Shown: piece by piece, positions 26,958 through 35,919 of the stretch
Layout: every line of letters begins with the position of its first letter
Numbering within the stretch: the first letter of the stretch is position 1
Source: Acidimicrobiaceae bacterium
GTDB lineage: Bacteria; Actinomycetota; Acidimicrobiia; Acidimicrobiales; Poriferisodalaceae
Assembly: GCA_026713105.1 (NCBI GenBank)
Contig: JAPOPC010000050.1
Location: forward strand, 1 to 64,000
Reading direction: 5' to 3'
DNA: 64,000 nucleotides
The notes under the pieces: model-generated
Told to the model about the DNA's origin: nothing
What the model saw: only the letters and a program-made list of their open reading frames with translations
The model's database searches: none
Position numbers and translations under genes: made by a program

Positions 26958-27377
26958 TCAGCTGCGGACGAGGCGGAATACGGGGATTTCACGGCCGTGC
27001 TCGCCGGCGCTCTTTTCGTACTCGGCGAACTGCGGCATCAGCGCAGCCTGGGCATCGAAGAGCCGCTTGCGCTCGTCACCCTCGGTGAGTTGCGCCGTGG
27101 CCGCCCATGTGTCGGTGCCCACCTCGACGGTGACGGTCGGGTTGGCGACGAGGTTGTAGTACCAGTTCGGGTTCGTGGGTGCGCCGCCCTTGGAGGCGAT
27201 GATCACGATGTCGTCGCCATCGGTGGAATACACGAGCGGCGAGCACAGCTCACGGCCGGACTTTGCGCCGGTCATGGTCACCAGGATCATCGGCGCGCCC
27301 TTGAGCCAGCCGCTGCAATTGCCCTCGTTCTCGCGGAACTCCTTGATCACAGGCTCGTTCATCTTCAAAAAGTCCAT
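26958..27377 (-). CDS. Deazaflavin (F420)-dependent nitroreductase family protein
   Basis: The 139-residue split-barrel protein is of the Ddn family, F420H2-dependent reductases characteristic of actinobacteria. Visible motifs are LVTMTGAKSGRELCSPLVY, VIIASKGGAPTNPNWYYNLVANP and VEVGTDTW. Members reduce quinones or enones. Its place between two PhyH oxygenases suggests reduction of a shared intermediate. The ATG follows AGGAGAT. Confidence 0.9.
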   Translation of the reverse strand: MDFLKMNEPVIKEFRENEGNCSGWLKGAPMILVTMTGAKSGRELCSPLVYSTDGDDIVIIASKGGAPTNPNWYYNLVANPTVTVEVGTDTWAATAQLTEGDERKRLFDAQAALMPQFAEYEKSAGEHGREIPVFRLVRS

Positions 27378-27399
27378 GGGAATCTCCTGTCCGGTGGGC

Positions 27400-28287
27400 T
27401 CAGGCAGTATTGCCGTTGGAATCCACCACGTCCTGCATCTCGCGGGCGTGGCGCAGCCACAGGCCGCCGCCGTTGTAGGGGCGCGGATCGTACGAGCTGT
27501 GGCCGAGCAGTCGCTGCACGCGTTCGCTGTGGCCGGACAGCTCGCCCAGGCCGAAATCGAGTGGGCTGGCTTCTTCGGGCGTCAGCCAACCGGCGACGAA
27601 GCTGCAATGGAATGCCCGGCGCCACCGGTCTGCCGTCTGGTTGGCGCCGCCGCCGTGCAGCACATATCCCGAGTAGACGAGCGCGTCACCTGGTCCTAGC
27701 TCGGCCGGCACGGACTCTCGCTCTTCATAGCGAGCAATCTCAGACTGGCGATGGCTGCCCGGCACCACCCGAGTCGCGCCCAACTCCTCGGTGACCTCCT
27801 CAAGCCCGATCATGGCGCTGATCGTGACCTCGGGAGAATCCGGCCACGTGGCCTTCACAAATGCCCACCAGTTGTTGGCGTCCCGATGCAGCATCTGCTC
27901 GGATTCTCCCGGGCCGATGTACATCACCTGGGCGGTGTTCAGCCAGTACGAACCGCAGATCGGCAACAGCACCGCATCGGCGATCTGGGCGTAGAGCTCG
28001 TTGTCGAGGACATCGAAGAACGCCGGTGTCAGACGGGCCAGGCTCGAGAAGCGAATCGTGTTCGCCCCGACGAAGCCCTTGCCGTCGTCGCCGAGGCCCT
28101 GCGTGGCACCGCCAGGCTCTTCGCCCTGGGCAAAGTCATCGGCGGCCTCACGTATCTTGGCAATGGTCTCAACGGGGAACATGCCTTCGACAATGACGCC
28201 GCCGTCTTCCTGCAGCGCCGCGAGTACGGGTTCAAGGCCCGCCGCAGCAGGGGTCCTTTGCAAGGAACGAATGGCGGTCATGCTCAT
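27400..28287 (-). CDS. Phytanoyl-CoA dioxygenase (PhyH) family protein
   Basis: This 295-residue protein is a second Fe(II)/2-oxoglutarate oxygenase of the PhyH family. The iron motif is MLHRDANNWW, and the distal His lies in YSGYVLHGGGANQTADRWRR. It begins the PhyH-DDN-PhyH run, 22 bases before the reductase gene. It shares only the family motifs with its neighbour PhyH, so the two probably act on different positions or substrates. The ATG at 28287 is chosen over an upstream start with a non-family leader. Confidence 0.86.
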   Translation of the reverse strand: MSMTAIRSLQRTPAAAGLEPVLAALQEDGGVIVEGMFPVETIAKIREAADDFAQGEEPGGATQGLGDDGKGFVGANTIRFSSLARLTPAFFDVLDNELYAQIADAVLLPICGSYWLNTAQVMYIGPGESEQMLHRDANNWWAFVKATWPDSPEVTISAMIGLEEVTEELGATRVVPGSHRQSEIARYEERESVPAELGPGDALVYSGYVLHGGGANQTADRWRRAFHCSFVAGWLTPEEASPLDFGLGELSGHSERVQRLLGHSSYDPRPYNGGGLWLRHAREMQDVVDSNGNTA

Positions 28288-28447
28288 GGCAACACGTCTC
28301 AGCGTCGAGCGCCCGCAGGCCGGGCGGTTCCTCCAGAAAACTACTCCGCAGCGAGTACGTCGCATCGGCCCGAGCGGTCCGGCGGACCTGATTTCGAGGC
28401 AGGGCTAGCGTCAAGATCGACGGCAAGCCACGAGCCAGGGGGCACCT

Positions 28448-29080
28448 ATGGAGATCGTCACCATCGACAGTGATCGGGCGGCGCAGTTCACTGGCGGGGT
28501 CGTCGAGCTGGCGCACTCAACCGGTCCCTCGACCTACGACTACCAATTCGGTACACGAGAATCCTTCGACCGCCTGGTCGGCGACTCGTGGCTCGCCGAG
28601 GGCACGCTCTACGGCTACGACGTGACGAGGCTCGCTCTCGACGACGACGACCTGCTGGGCATCGAGATCGGGTTCGCCGGACCAGAGTTCGAGCGCCGCA
28701 AGAAGACGCTGCGACCGCTGTGGCATTCCATCCTGGATGACGGGGTCGTCACGGCCTCCGAGCTCACCGACATCGGTCGGCGCTCCTATCTCGCCAGCTA
28801 CCTCAACGTCGTCATCCCCTCGAGCGCCTACTACATCCATGCGCTGGCGGTTCGGCCCGACCTGCACGGCCAAGGCATCGGCGCCGCACTTCTGAAGGAC
28901 GTCATCGAACGGGCCACCGACGAGGGGTACCGGGTGGTCCACCTCGACGTGCTGTCGGACAACCCGGCAGTCAAGTTCTACGAGGCATTCGGCTTCGAGG
29001 TTCTGGCGCAGACCATCACGCCCATCCCCCACAGCCGCGGCGTCCCCATGGAACAGCGCATGTCGCTCGACCTGCACTGA
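28448..29080 (+). CDS. GNAT-family N-acetyltransferase
   Basis: The 210-residue protein has the acetyl-CoA-binding motif A of GNAT enzymes (IHALAVRPDLHGQGIGAALL, about residues 138-157) and the following VVHLDVLSDNPAVKFYEAFGF typical of motif B. The substrate is unknown. It reads divergently from the PhyH operon and is followed by a haloalkane dehalogenase. Confidence 0.88.
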   Translation: MEIVTIDSDRAAQFTGGVVELAHSTGPSTYDYQFGTRESFDRLVGDSWLAEGTLYGYDVTRLALDDDDLLGIEIGFAGPEFERRKKTLRPLWHSILDDGVVTASELTDIGRRSYLASYLNVVIPSSAYYIHALAVRPDLHGQGIGAALLKDVIERATDEGYRVVHLDVLSDNPAVKFYEAFGFEVLAQTITPIPHSRGVPMEQRMSLDLH

Positions 29081-29134
29081 CCCGGGGCCGATTCGGGCAT
29101 CATTTGCCGACATCGATAAATCCGGCAGGAATTC

Positions 29135-30097
29135 ATGACTGACTTCGCACGTACTGACGATGCGCATTTCGACGCACTCACCGACTGGGACTACGAGCCC
29201 CGCTACCACCAGTGGAAGGACCTACGAGTCCACTACATCGACGAAGGCCCCTCTGACGGGCCCGTCATGCTGCTGCTGCACGGCATGCCGACGTGGGCGT
29301 ACCTGTACCGCACCATGATCCCGGGTCTCGTCGAGGCCGGGTATCGCTGTATCGCCCCCGACCACCTCGGTTTCGGCCGCAGCGACAAGCCGACCGACCC
29401 GCACTGGTACTCGATCGCCCGCCACTCCGAAGTGCTGAGTTCGCTGATCTGTGGTCTCGACCTCTCGGACATCTCGGTGGTCTGCCAAGACTGGGGCGGC
29501 CCGACCGGCCTCGCCCAGGCGGCGATGATGCCGGACCGGTTTAGCCGGCTCGTGATCATGAACACCTGGCTCCACCACCCGGAGTTCGAATACGACGAGA
29601 GCTTCCTGCAGTGGATCGCCGCGTGGAAGCCAGGCGGCCGATATGCACACCCCCAACCGAGCATCGGTCTCGTGCCCCTGCTGGCCGGACGCATGGTCCG
29701 CTCACGCGACGTGGTTCCCGCGATCAAGGCCGGCGTCGAACCGGAACTCGAAGGCGAAGCAGCCCTGAGGTACGCAGGCTTCTCCGCAGCGTTCCGGGGC
29801 CTGCCCGAAGAAGGCTTCAACGGCGCCCGCTGGTTCCCGCTGTCCATCCCCGTCGGGAACTACGACAGCGGCAACGGCGCCGGGCAGGAACTGCACTACC
29901 GGGTGCTGCTGGGCTGGGAAAAGGCCGCGCACTTCGTCTGGGGCGCCCGCGACGACGGCTTCAACGAGGAGTGGGGCCGCACCTGGGCCGGTCAGATGAA
30001 CGCACCGATCGACGTGCTTCCAGACGCCGGTCACTTCCTGCAGTTCACCCACGGCCCCGAGATCGTCGAACACATACTTCGGCGCGCCAGCGACTGA
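29135..30097 (+). CDS. Haloalkane dehalogenase-like alpha/beta hydrolase
   Basis: The 320-residue alpha/beta hydrolase has the dehalogenase nucleophile elbow VCQDWGG with Asp119-Trp120, the oxyanion segment HGMPTWAYLYR (49-59), and a C-terminal His300 in DAGHFLQF, with Asp273/274 as possible acid. It is a second, divergent copy of the function encoded at 16322-17230, with a longer cap domain. Activity on halogenated alkanes is inferred; epoxide hydrolase activity is an alternative. Confidence 0.83.
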   Translation: MTDFARTDDAHFDALTDWDYEPRYHQWKDLRVHYIDEGPSDGPVMLLLHGMPTWAYLYRTMIPGLVEAGYRCIAPDHLGFGRSDKPTDPHWYSIARHSEVLSSLICGLDLSDISVVCQDWGGPTGLAQAAMMPDRFSRLVIMNTWLHHPEFEYDESFLQWIAAWKPGGRYAHPQPSIGLVPLLAGRMVRSRDVVPAIKAGVEPELEGEAALRYAGFSAAFRGLPEEGFNGARWFPLSIPVGNYDSGNGAGQELHYRVLLGWEKAAHFVWGARDDGFNEEWGRTWAGQMNAPIDVLPDAGHFLQFTHGPEIVEHILRRASD

Positions 30098-30143
30098 GCC
30101 GCACAGTGGCCATTCGCCGCCGGCAAGAGCGTCTCGGCGCCGC

Positions 30144-30533
30144 TTACTCCTTGTAGGCGACCGCTTCGATCTCGATGAGCGCGCCGGGAATGATGATCCC
30201 GGCGATCACCGTGGTGCTGGCCGGCGGCTCGCCCGGGAAGTACTTCTTGCGGGCTGCGCTGTATTCGCCGTACTGCTCGACATCGGTGATGAACGCCTGC
30301 AGCTTGACCACGTCGGCCATCGAGAAGCCCTCTTCGCTAAGCGCCAGGCTCATGTATTCGAAGATCTCCTCGGTCTGGCCGCCCATGCTCTTGCTGAGGT
30401 CGTTCGCGATGCAACCCGAGATGTAGACAGACGGACCGGCTCTCACCGCCGCCGAGAACGCTCCGGAACGGATCAGCTCCGGAACCGGATGGGCCTCGAT
30501 GAGTGCTTCTGAACGAATGACCTTGCCAACCAT
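30144..30533 (-). CDS. RidA/YjgF-family protein lacking the catalytic arginine
   Basis: The 129-residue protein has the YjgF fold (SGCIANDLSKSMGGQTEEIF, FITDVEQYGEY, ALIEIEAVAYKE). The Arg105 that RidA needs for enamine deamination, found in its PARSxV motif, is Ser here (PASTTV). It therefore belongs with the Rid subfamilies without deaminase activity, some of which act in catabolic pathways. It is 21 bases downstream of the TauD-like gene and probably co-transcribed. Confidence 0.87.
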   Translation of the reverse strand: MVGKVIRSEALIEAHPVPELIRSGAFSAAVRAGPSVYISGCIANDLSKSMGGQTEEIFEYMSLALSEEGFSMADVVKLQAFITDVEQYGEYSAARKKYFPGEPPASTTVIAGIIIPGALIEIEAVAYKE

Positions 30534-30554
30534 GGCAGGAGACTAACCGTGAGG

Positions 30555-31400
30555 TCAGAAGGGGCGGTCGCCGACGAGCGTCACCCGCTCCATGCGACGG
30601 TGCATGCCGCCGTGGTCGGGCACGGCGTAGTGCTGGGTACAGCGGTTGTCCCACTGCGCGATCGAGTTCGGCTTCCAGCGGAAGCGGCACTGATACTCCG
30701 GCGTCGCAGCCTCGTTGTAGAGACGCTGACGCAGCAGGCGGCTCTCGTCGGGGGTCATCCCGTCGATCGTGAGCGTGAAGATCCGGTTGATGTACAGGCT
30801 CTTTCGCCCGGTTACGGGGTGCGTCCGCACGACCGGGTGCTTCTGGTCCGGGAATTGCTCGACAGCCTGGGCGCGTTTGCTGTCGCTCATGCCCCGCCCG
30901 AATGCCTTGATGTAGGAGTGAATCGCGAACCGGCTGTCGATCTGTTCCTTGAGGTCATCGGGCAGCCGCTCGTAGGCCAATTCCATGTTCGCAAAGCATG
31001 TGTCGCCGCCATAGGGGGGCACGGTGCGGCCCATCAGAACCGAGCCGAGGGGCGGACACTCGCGAAACGTCACATCTGAGTGCCAGGTTTCCGCTGCGTA
31101 GAAGTTCTCGGGCGTGGAGTCGAGCACCAAGATCTCAGGATGGCCGTCCACATGAGGCGCAAACGGATGCACCTCTAGTTCACCCAGGGCCCGCCCGTAG
31201 GCGACGTGCTCGGCTTGGCTGAGATGCTGATCCCGGAAGAACAGCACCTTGTGGGCCAGCCATGCGTCCTGCAGCTCCGCGATGAGCTCGTCGTCGAGCT
31301 CCCGCAGGTCGACGTTGACGATCTCCGCACCGATCGAACCGGTGAGCGGCTCCACCCGGATGCGGTGGTACTCGTTCGGCTTCACCGCGTCGACACGCAC
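30555..31400 (-). CDS. TauD/TfdA-family Fe(II)/2-oxoglutarate dioxygenase
   Basis: The 281-residue dioxygenase has the iron ligands HxD at His107-Asp109 (ETWHSDVTF), a C-terminal His within DNRCTQHYAV, and an Arg in the final segment for 2-oxoglutarate. The N-terminal GSIGAEIVNVDLREL and KVLFFRDQHLS are typical. Members cleave taurine, alkyl sulfates or aryloxy acids, often releasing sulfite or an aldehyde. The GTG start follows GAGGGA. It diverges from the P450 gene. Confidence 0.88.
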   Translation of the reverse strand: MRVDAVKPNEYHRIRVEPLTGSIGAEIVNVDLRELDDELIAELQDAWLAHKVLFFRDQHLSQAEHVAYGRALGELEVHPFAPHVDGHPEILVLDSTPENFYAAETWHSDVTFRECPPLGSVLMGRTVPPYGGDTCFANMELAYERLPDDLKEQIDSRFAIHSYIKAFGRGMSDSKRAQAVEQFPDQKHPVVRTHPVTGRKSLYINRIFTLTIDGMTPDESRLLRQRLYNEAATPEYQCRFRWKPNSIAQWDNRCTQHYAVPDHGGMHRRMERVTLVGDRPF

Positions 31401-31464
31401 GTCGTTCCCTCACACGGCCCGCCAGAGCGCTTTGCGAGTCCGCTTGCTGCCTAGATTAGCCCTG

Positions 31465-32703
31465 ATGGCTGAAACGGCACCCGTTGAGAACTGGGGCACT
31501 GACTACGACATCTTCGACCCGGACTACGTGAACGATCCGGCGCCTGTGTGGGACGAGTTGAGGGGTCGTTGCCCGATCGCCCACACCGAGCGCTGGGGAG
31601 GCTCCTTCCTGCCCACGCGGTACGACGACGTCCAGGCACTCGCCAAGATGGTTCCGGAGCTTTCGAGTGGCGACCCCTTGGTCACGACGCCGCCTCCGGA
31701 GATCATCGAAGAACTGCTCGCTGACCCCGTCTTCGAGAAGTACGGCGCGAATGCCGCTCCCATCTCCGAAGACCCGCCAATTCATGGCTGGACCAGACGC
31801 CTGCTGCTGCCCCACTTCACGGTGAAAGCAGTGCAGGCACACCGCCAGTACACGGTCGACCTCGCCAACAGCCTGATCGACGGATTCATCGACGAGGGCA
31901 CCGTGGACGGAGCCGGGCAGTACGCCCAGCAGATCCCGCCGCGAGTCATCGCTCACCTGATGGGTGTGGACGAGAGCCGAGTGGACGATTTCACGTACTG
32001 GGTGCAGTGCATCCTGGAATTAGGGCTCTCGGACATCGAACTGCGCCTGAAGTACCGCAAGGTGATCCGCGATTACTTCCGTGAGGTCGTCGAGGACAAG
32101 CAGGCCAATCCCGACGATGGCTTCGTCTCGGCTTTGCTGGCGGGAACCGACGACGAGGGCGAATCGATCGACCCCATGCGGGTCGTGGGCATGCTCAATC
32201 TGCAGCTCATCGCCGGCATCGACACCACGTGGAGCTCGATCGGCTCGGCGCTGTGGCATTTCGGCACACACCCCGCCGACCGCGAACGCATGCTGGCCGA
32301 GCCGGAGCTGTGGCCGTCGGCCATCGAGGAGCTGCTGCGGTTCTATTCGCCGGTCACCATGGGACGTCGGGCCTCCGAAGACGTGGAATGCAACGGCGTG
32401 ACGATCCCTCAGGGCAGCAAGGTGCTGATGAACTTCCCGGCCGCCAACCGCGACCCCGAGACGTTCGAACGGCCGGACGAGGTCATCCTGGACAGGCCGC
32501 ATAACAGGCACATCGCGTTCGGCGCAGGCATCCACCGGTGCGCAGGCTCGAATCTGGCACGCCTGGAGATGGACATCGCACTGCGCACCTGGTTCGAGCG
32601 CATCCCGGACTTCGAGGTGAGCGAGCCCGACCAGGTGACTTGGGCAGGCGGGCAGGTTCGCGGACCTCGCTTCCTCCCGATCCGCTTTCCGTCTGCCGGC
32701 TGA
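31465..32703 (+). CDS. Cytochrome P450
   Basis: This 412-residue soluble bacterial P450 shows the I-helix AGIDTTWSSIGS, ExxR in ELLRFYSP, and the heme loop FGAGIHRCAG with Cys359 as thiolate ligand. The fold and length match the bacterial class that uses separate ferredoxin partners. None is encoded in the window. The ATG at 31465 is used; upstream in-frame codons overlap the divergent gene. A TetR regulator follows in the same direction, 85 bases downstream. Confidence 0.93.
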   Translation: MAETAPVENWGTDYDIFDPDYVNDPAPVWDELRGRCPIAHTERWGGSFLPTRYDDVQALAKMVPELSSGDPLVTTPPPEIIEELLADPVFEKYGANAAPISEDPPIHGWTRRLLLPHFTVKAVQAHRQYTVDLANSLIDGFIDEGTVDGAGQYAQQIPPRVIAHLMGVDESRVDDFTYWVQCILELGLSDIELRLKYRKVIRDYFREVVEDKQANPDDGFVSALLAGTDDEGESIDPMRVVGMLNLQLIAGIDTTWSSIGSALWHFGTHPADRERMLAEPELWPSAIEELLRFYSPVTMGRRASEDVECNGVTIPQGSKVLMNFPAANRDPETFERPDEVILDRPHNRHIAFGAGIHRCAGSNLARLEMDIALRTWFERIPDFEVSEPDQVTWAGGQVRGPRFLPIRFPSAG

Positions 32704-32788
32704 CGTGCATCTGTACAAACGCTGATCCGCCGGAATTCTGATTGCCGCTGAACTGTCGGAAATTTGGCCTCGCTAGCGTGGTGGAGCA

Positions 32789-33448
32789 ATGTCGATCACT
32801 GATATTCCGATGCTCGGCGAGGCTACGGACCTCGATGACGCCGACCTGGGCAAGCGCGAGCGCAACAAGCTCGACAAGCGGCGTCGCATCGTGGCGGCCG
32901 CCACTGCGCTGTTCCAGGAGAAGGGGTTCGAGGACACCACGACGGCAGAGATCGCGAAGGCCGCAGGGATCGGTGCCGGCACGCTGTACCTCTACGTCGA
33001 GTCGAAGGAGGATCTGCTCGTCAGCGCCTTCGTCAACGTGGCGGGCGATACGTGGGCCGAAGCATTCGACCTCGTCGATCCCAGCGCAGATGTCGTCGAC
33101 CAGGTCTTGACCCTGCTGATGCATGTGACCGACCATCACGAGGCCGACCGCCGGCTGGCTCGCTCATTCTTCAAGGAACTCCCATTCGTCAGTCATTCCG
33201 GCCGCGACGGCACCAACGTCGTGGCGGACTGGTTTTCGACTCGCCTGGCATCGCTGCTCGGCGACGCGAGCACGTGCGGCAAGCTGGCTCCCGAGGTGCC
33301 CAAGTCGACGCTCGCCTTCAACCTCTATTCGATCTGGCAGGTCCTCATGCGACGCCTGATCACCGACAGGATCACTTACGACGACATGGTGACCCAGCTG
33401 CATGACGCCGTTCGAGTCGCTCTGTGGGGAACGACCATCCCGCGCTGA
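32789..33448 (+). CDS. TetR-family transcriptional regulator
   Basis: The 219-residue repressor has an N-terminal helix-turn-helix (TTAEIAKAAGIGAGTLYLYV, about residues 50-70) and a helical ligand-binding C-terminal domain. It follows the P450 gene and converges on the ring-hydroxylating dioxygenase operon, so it could control either. No clear palindrome was found directly upstream. Confidence 0.92.
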   Translation: MSITDIPMLGEATDLDDADLGKRERNKLDKRRRIVAAATALFQEKGFEDTTTAEIAKAAGIGAGTLYLYVESKEDLLVSAFVNVAGDTWAEAFDLVDPSADVVDQVLTLLMHVTDHHEADRRLARSFFKELPFVSHSGRDGTNVVADWFSTRLASLLGDASTCGKLAPEVPKSTLAFNLYSIWQVLMRRLITDRITYDDMVTQLHDAVRVALWGTTIPR

Positions 33449-33474
33449 GCAGGTAGGCCCGGCCGGTCCCGACG

Positions 33475-34950
33475 CTAAGACCAGTCGGGCCAGGCGAGTC
33501 GCTCTGAGCCCCGCGGTGGCTGCAGGATCCGGGCCACCATCTTCACTGCATCTTCCTTGTCGTAGAACTGGTAGTTCAAGCCCTTCATCCGCTGGGTGTC
33601 GCCGAAGAAGAAGCGCTCGTACAGCTCCTGGCGCCCGCCCCAGCCGGTCCCGCAGATGTCCCACGCCATCCGGAACAGCGCCACCTTGTCCTTTGCCTCC
33701 TGGCTGGCACCTTGGAAGTAGCGGTCGACCGCAAGCTCGGCCATCTCCAAGGTCGCCTCCTGTGGCAGCGAGACGTATCCGCCGCCGCCGAGCTGGATGA
33801 TGTGGTCGATGATGCGGGGATACACCTCGGGATAGAGGCGCAGAGCAGCTTGGATGGCGCTCTCGTTGGCATAGAAGAGTCCGTTGTCGGGGTTCAGCTC
33901 GGCCCCCTCGACTGCCGCGATCGCAAGCGACTCCATGGTGTGCAGCCACATCAGGATGTCCCCGAGGCGGTCCTGCACGTTCACGAACTGCGAGATCTGC
34001 GACGACTCGGCCATCAGGTGCGCCAGCCCGAACAGGAACCGCGTCTTGGCCACGTTCTTCACGATGACGTGATGCCCGAGCGACTGGAAGAACTTCATTC
34101 CGAAGATCGACAGGTTGTGGACCTCGACGTCGTTGCAGATGAACACGTCCTCCCAAGGGATGAAGGCGTCCTCCCAGATCGCGAGGGCATCCATCTCCTC
34201 GAATCGGCCGGTGAGGGGGCGGTCGTAGTGGGAGCGCTCCGGATCGAGCTTGTCCCGGCACATCCACTTGAGGTTCGGGTGGTTGACCTTGCAGGTGAAG
34301 CCGAGGGCATAGATCTCGTCGCCGTTGCCCTCGAGGCCCAGCGGTGCGCCGAAGCTCAGGTTCTCCTCGCAGAAGGGAGCGAGCGTGCCGACCATTCGGG
34401 CGCCGGTCACGACGATTCCGTCGTCGTTGGTGTCGACGATGCCGGCGTTGACGAACTTCTCCTGCTCGGCAATCGGCGTGAAGCGGTCCGTCATCGGGTT
34501 CACGAACGTGTGGGTCATGCAGATGTCGTTGCGCCGGCAGTGCAGGTACGTCTCGTAGGCGTTCTTGGCGAACCGCTCGTCGTGCATTCCCCAGACATGG
34601 CCGGTATTGCCTACCGCCATCATGCAGGCGTTCATGTAGTCGGGCGCCCGGCCCATGAGCCCGCCGGTCACCTCAGCCCAGAGGCCGAACGCTGCTGCTC
34701 GCCGCCGCAGATCGTCGACTGAGCGAGGCTCGATGAACGACAGGTGCGCACGGTCCCCGTCGGGCGTCTCATAGGTGAGGGCGTCTTTGAGCTCGGGGAT
34801 GTTCTGCATGTCGTAGTACTGCGCGACGGTGAGCGCCGTCGTGCGCAGTCCCGGCTCGGCCGACGCGTCGGTCACGAGATGACCGTCGTAGTAAACCTGC
34901 CGCCCGTCCTCCAAGGTCGAGAGATAATCCGCTCCGGTCTTCATCCCCAT
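33475..34950 (-). CDS. 4-hydroxyphenylacetate 3-monooxygenase (HpaB) family oxygenase
   Basis: The 491-residue protein belongs to the HpaB/4-hydroxybutyryl-CoA dehydratase superfamily (GADYLSTLEDGRQVYYDG, THTFVNPMTDR, GARMVGTLAPF). In this context it is most likely the FADH2-using oxygenase of a two-component phenol hydroxylase. The partner flavin reductase is not in the window. The ATG at 34950 follows AGGGGG. It is the last gene of the ring-dioxygenase cluster, 149 bases after the SDR, so it may have its own promoter. Confidence 0.85.
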   Translation of the reverse strand: MGMKTGADYLSTLEDGRQVYYDGHLVTDASAEPGLRTTALTVAQYYDMQNIPELKDALTYETPDGDRAHLSFIEPRSVDDLRRRAAAFGLWAEVTGGLMGRAPDYMNACMMAVGNTGHVWGMHDERFAKNAYETYLHCRRNDICMTHTFVNPMTDRFTPIAEQEKFVNAGIVDTNDDGIVVTGARMVGTLAPFCEENLSFGAPLGLEGNGDEIYALGFTCKVNHPNLKWMCRDKLDPERSHYDRPLTGRFEEMDALAIWEDAFIPWEDVFICNDVEVHNLSIFGMKFFQSLGHHVIVKNVAKTRFLFGLAHLMAESSQISQFVNVQDRLGDILMWLHTMESLAIAAVEGAELNPDNGLFYANESAIQAALRLYPEVYPRIIDHIIQLGGGGYVSLPQEATLEMAELAVDRYFQGASQEAKDKVALFRMAWDICGTGWGGRQELYERFFFGDTQRMKGLNYQFYDKEDAVKMVARILQPPRGSERLAWPDWS

Positions 34951-35099
34951 GACGCCCCCTGTGCCATCTCCGAGGCCGCTGAAGCACCGCACGCCGTGCT
35001 GTCCTGTGAGCAGCTCGCAGAGAACTGACGCTAATCACTTTTCGCCACAGGTTTTCCGCCAGCAGCTGGAGTGCCCAGACGCCTCAACGCCAGCGAGGC

Positions 35100-35876
35100 T
35101 CAGGGAAGGTTGGCGCCACCGTCGCTGTGGATGAAGCGGCCGGTCATGCCGCGCGCGGCCTCTGAGGCGAGGAACACGTAGCTCTCCGCGTGGTCCGCCG
35201 GTCCGAGGGCGACGTCGAGGCGACTGCGCTGGCGGATGGACTCGGCACGATTCGGTTCTTCACCGAGCGACCGATCACGCAGGCCGAGTGACCGCAGGCC
35301 ACGCAGGTCGGTGCTGTGCGTGCCGCCTGGAGCCACCCCGTTCACCCGGATCTCCGGAGCAAGCTCGTGGGCGAGCGATTCCACGCAGCCCCTCACGGCA
35401 AATTTGCTGGCCACGTACAGGATTCCCCCGCGACCCGGCTTGAAACTGCTGGTCGAGCCGGTCAGGATCACCGATCCCCTGCTCTGTTGGAGCGGTTCGA
35501 TCGCCGCCCGGACGGCCAGCAGCATGGACCGCACGTTCACATCCATGATCTCGGCGAAGGCATCGTCGAGGGCGTCGGCGGGAATCTTCCGCAGCCCCAG
35601 GTAGAAGTCGAAGAGACCGACACAGCTCACCAGCGTGTCGAGGCCGCCGAATGACTCCAGCACCGCCGCCACGGCAGCTTCGTTGTCGTCTGTGCTCGTC
35701 GCGTCGCCGCAGATCACAGGCCCCGTCGAGGCTGCCGCCAGCGCTTCGCACTTGTGCGGATTGATCTCGAGCGCACCGACGCCGGCCCCCTCGCGCACGA
35801 AGGCATCGTGAACCCCTCGGCCGATGCCCGATCCCGCCCCGATGACCAGAGCCCGCTTGCCGGCCAGCCTGCTCAT
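35100..35876 (-). CDS. Short-chain dehydrogenase/reductase (cis-diol dehydrogenase-like)
   Basis: The 258-residue SDR has the nucleotide motif VIGAGSGIGRGV and the catalytic Ser and YxxxK pair in GSTSS and YVASKFAV. Its place 43 bases after the dioxygenase beta-subunit gene suggests it rearomatises the cis-dihydrodiol made by that enzyme. The NNAG-equivalent reads SCVG. The C-terminus ends with DGGANLP, as in BphB-type enzymes. Confidence 0.9.
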   Translation of the reverse strand: MSRLAGKRALVIGAGSGIGRGVHDAFVREGAGVGALEINPHKCEALAAASTGPVICGDATSTDDNEAAVAAVLESFGGLDTLVSCVGLFDFYLGLRKIPADALDDAFAEIMDVNVRSMLLAVRAAIEPLQQSRGSVILTGSTSSFKPGRGGILYVASKFAVRGCVESLAHELAPEIRVNGVAPGGTHSTDLRGLRSLGLRDRSLGEEPNRAESIRQRSRLDVALGPADHAESYVFLASEAARGMTGRFIHSDGGANLP

Positions 35877-35919
35877 CGCATGATCGCTGCGGGATCGGCG
35901 TCAGCCCAGGCCACGTCAG

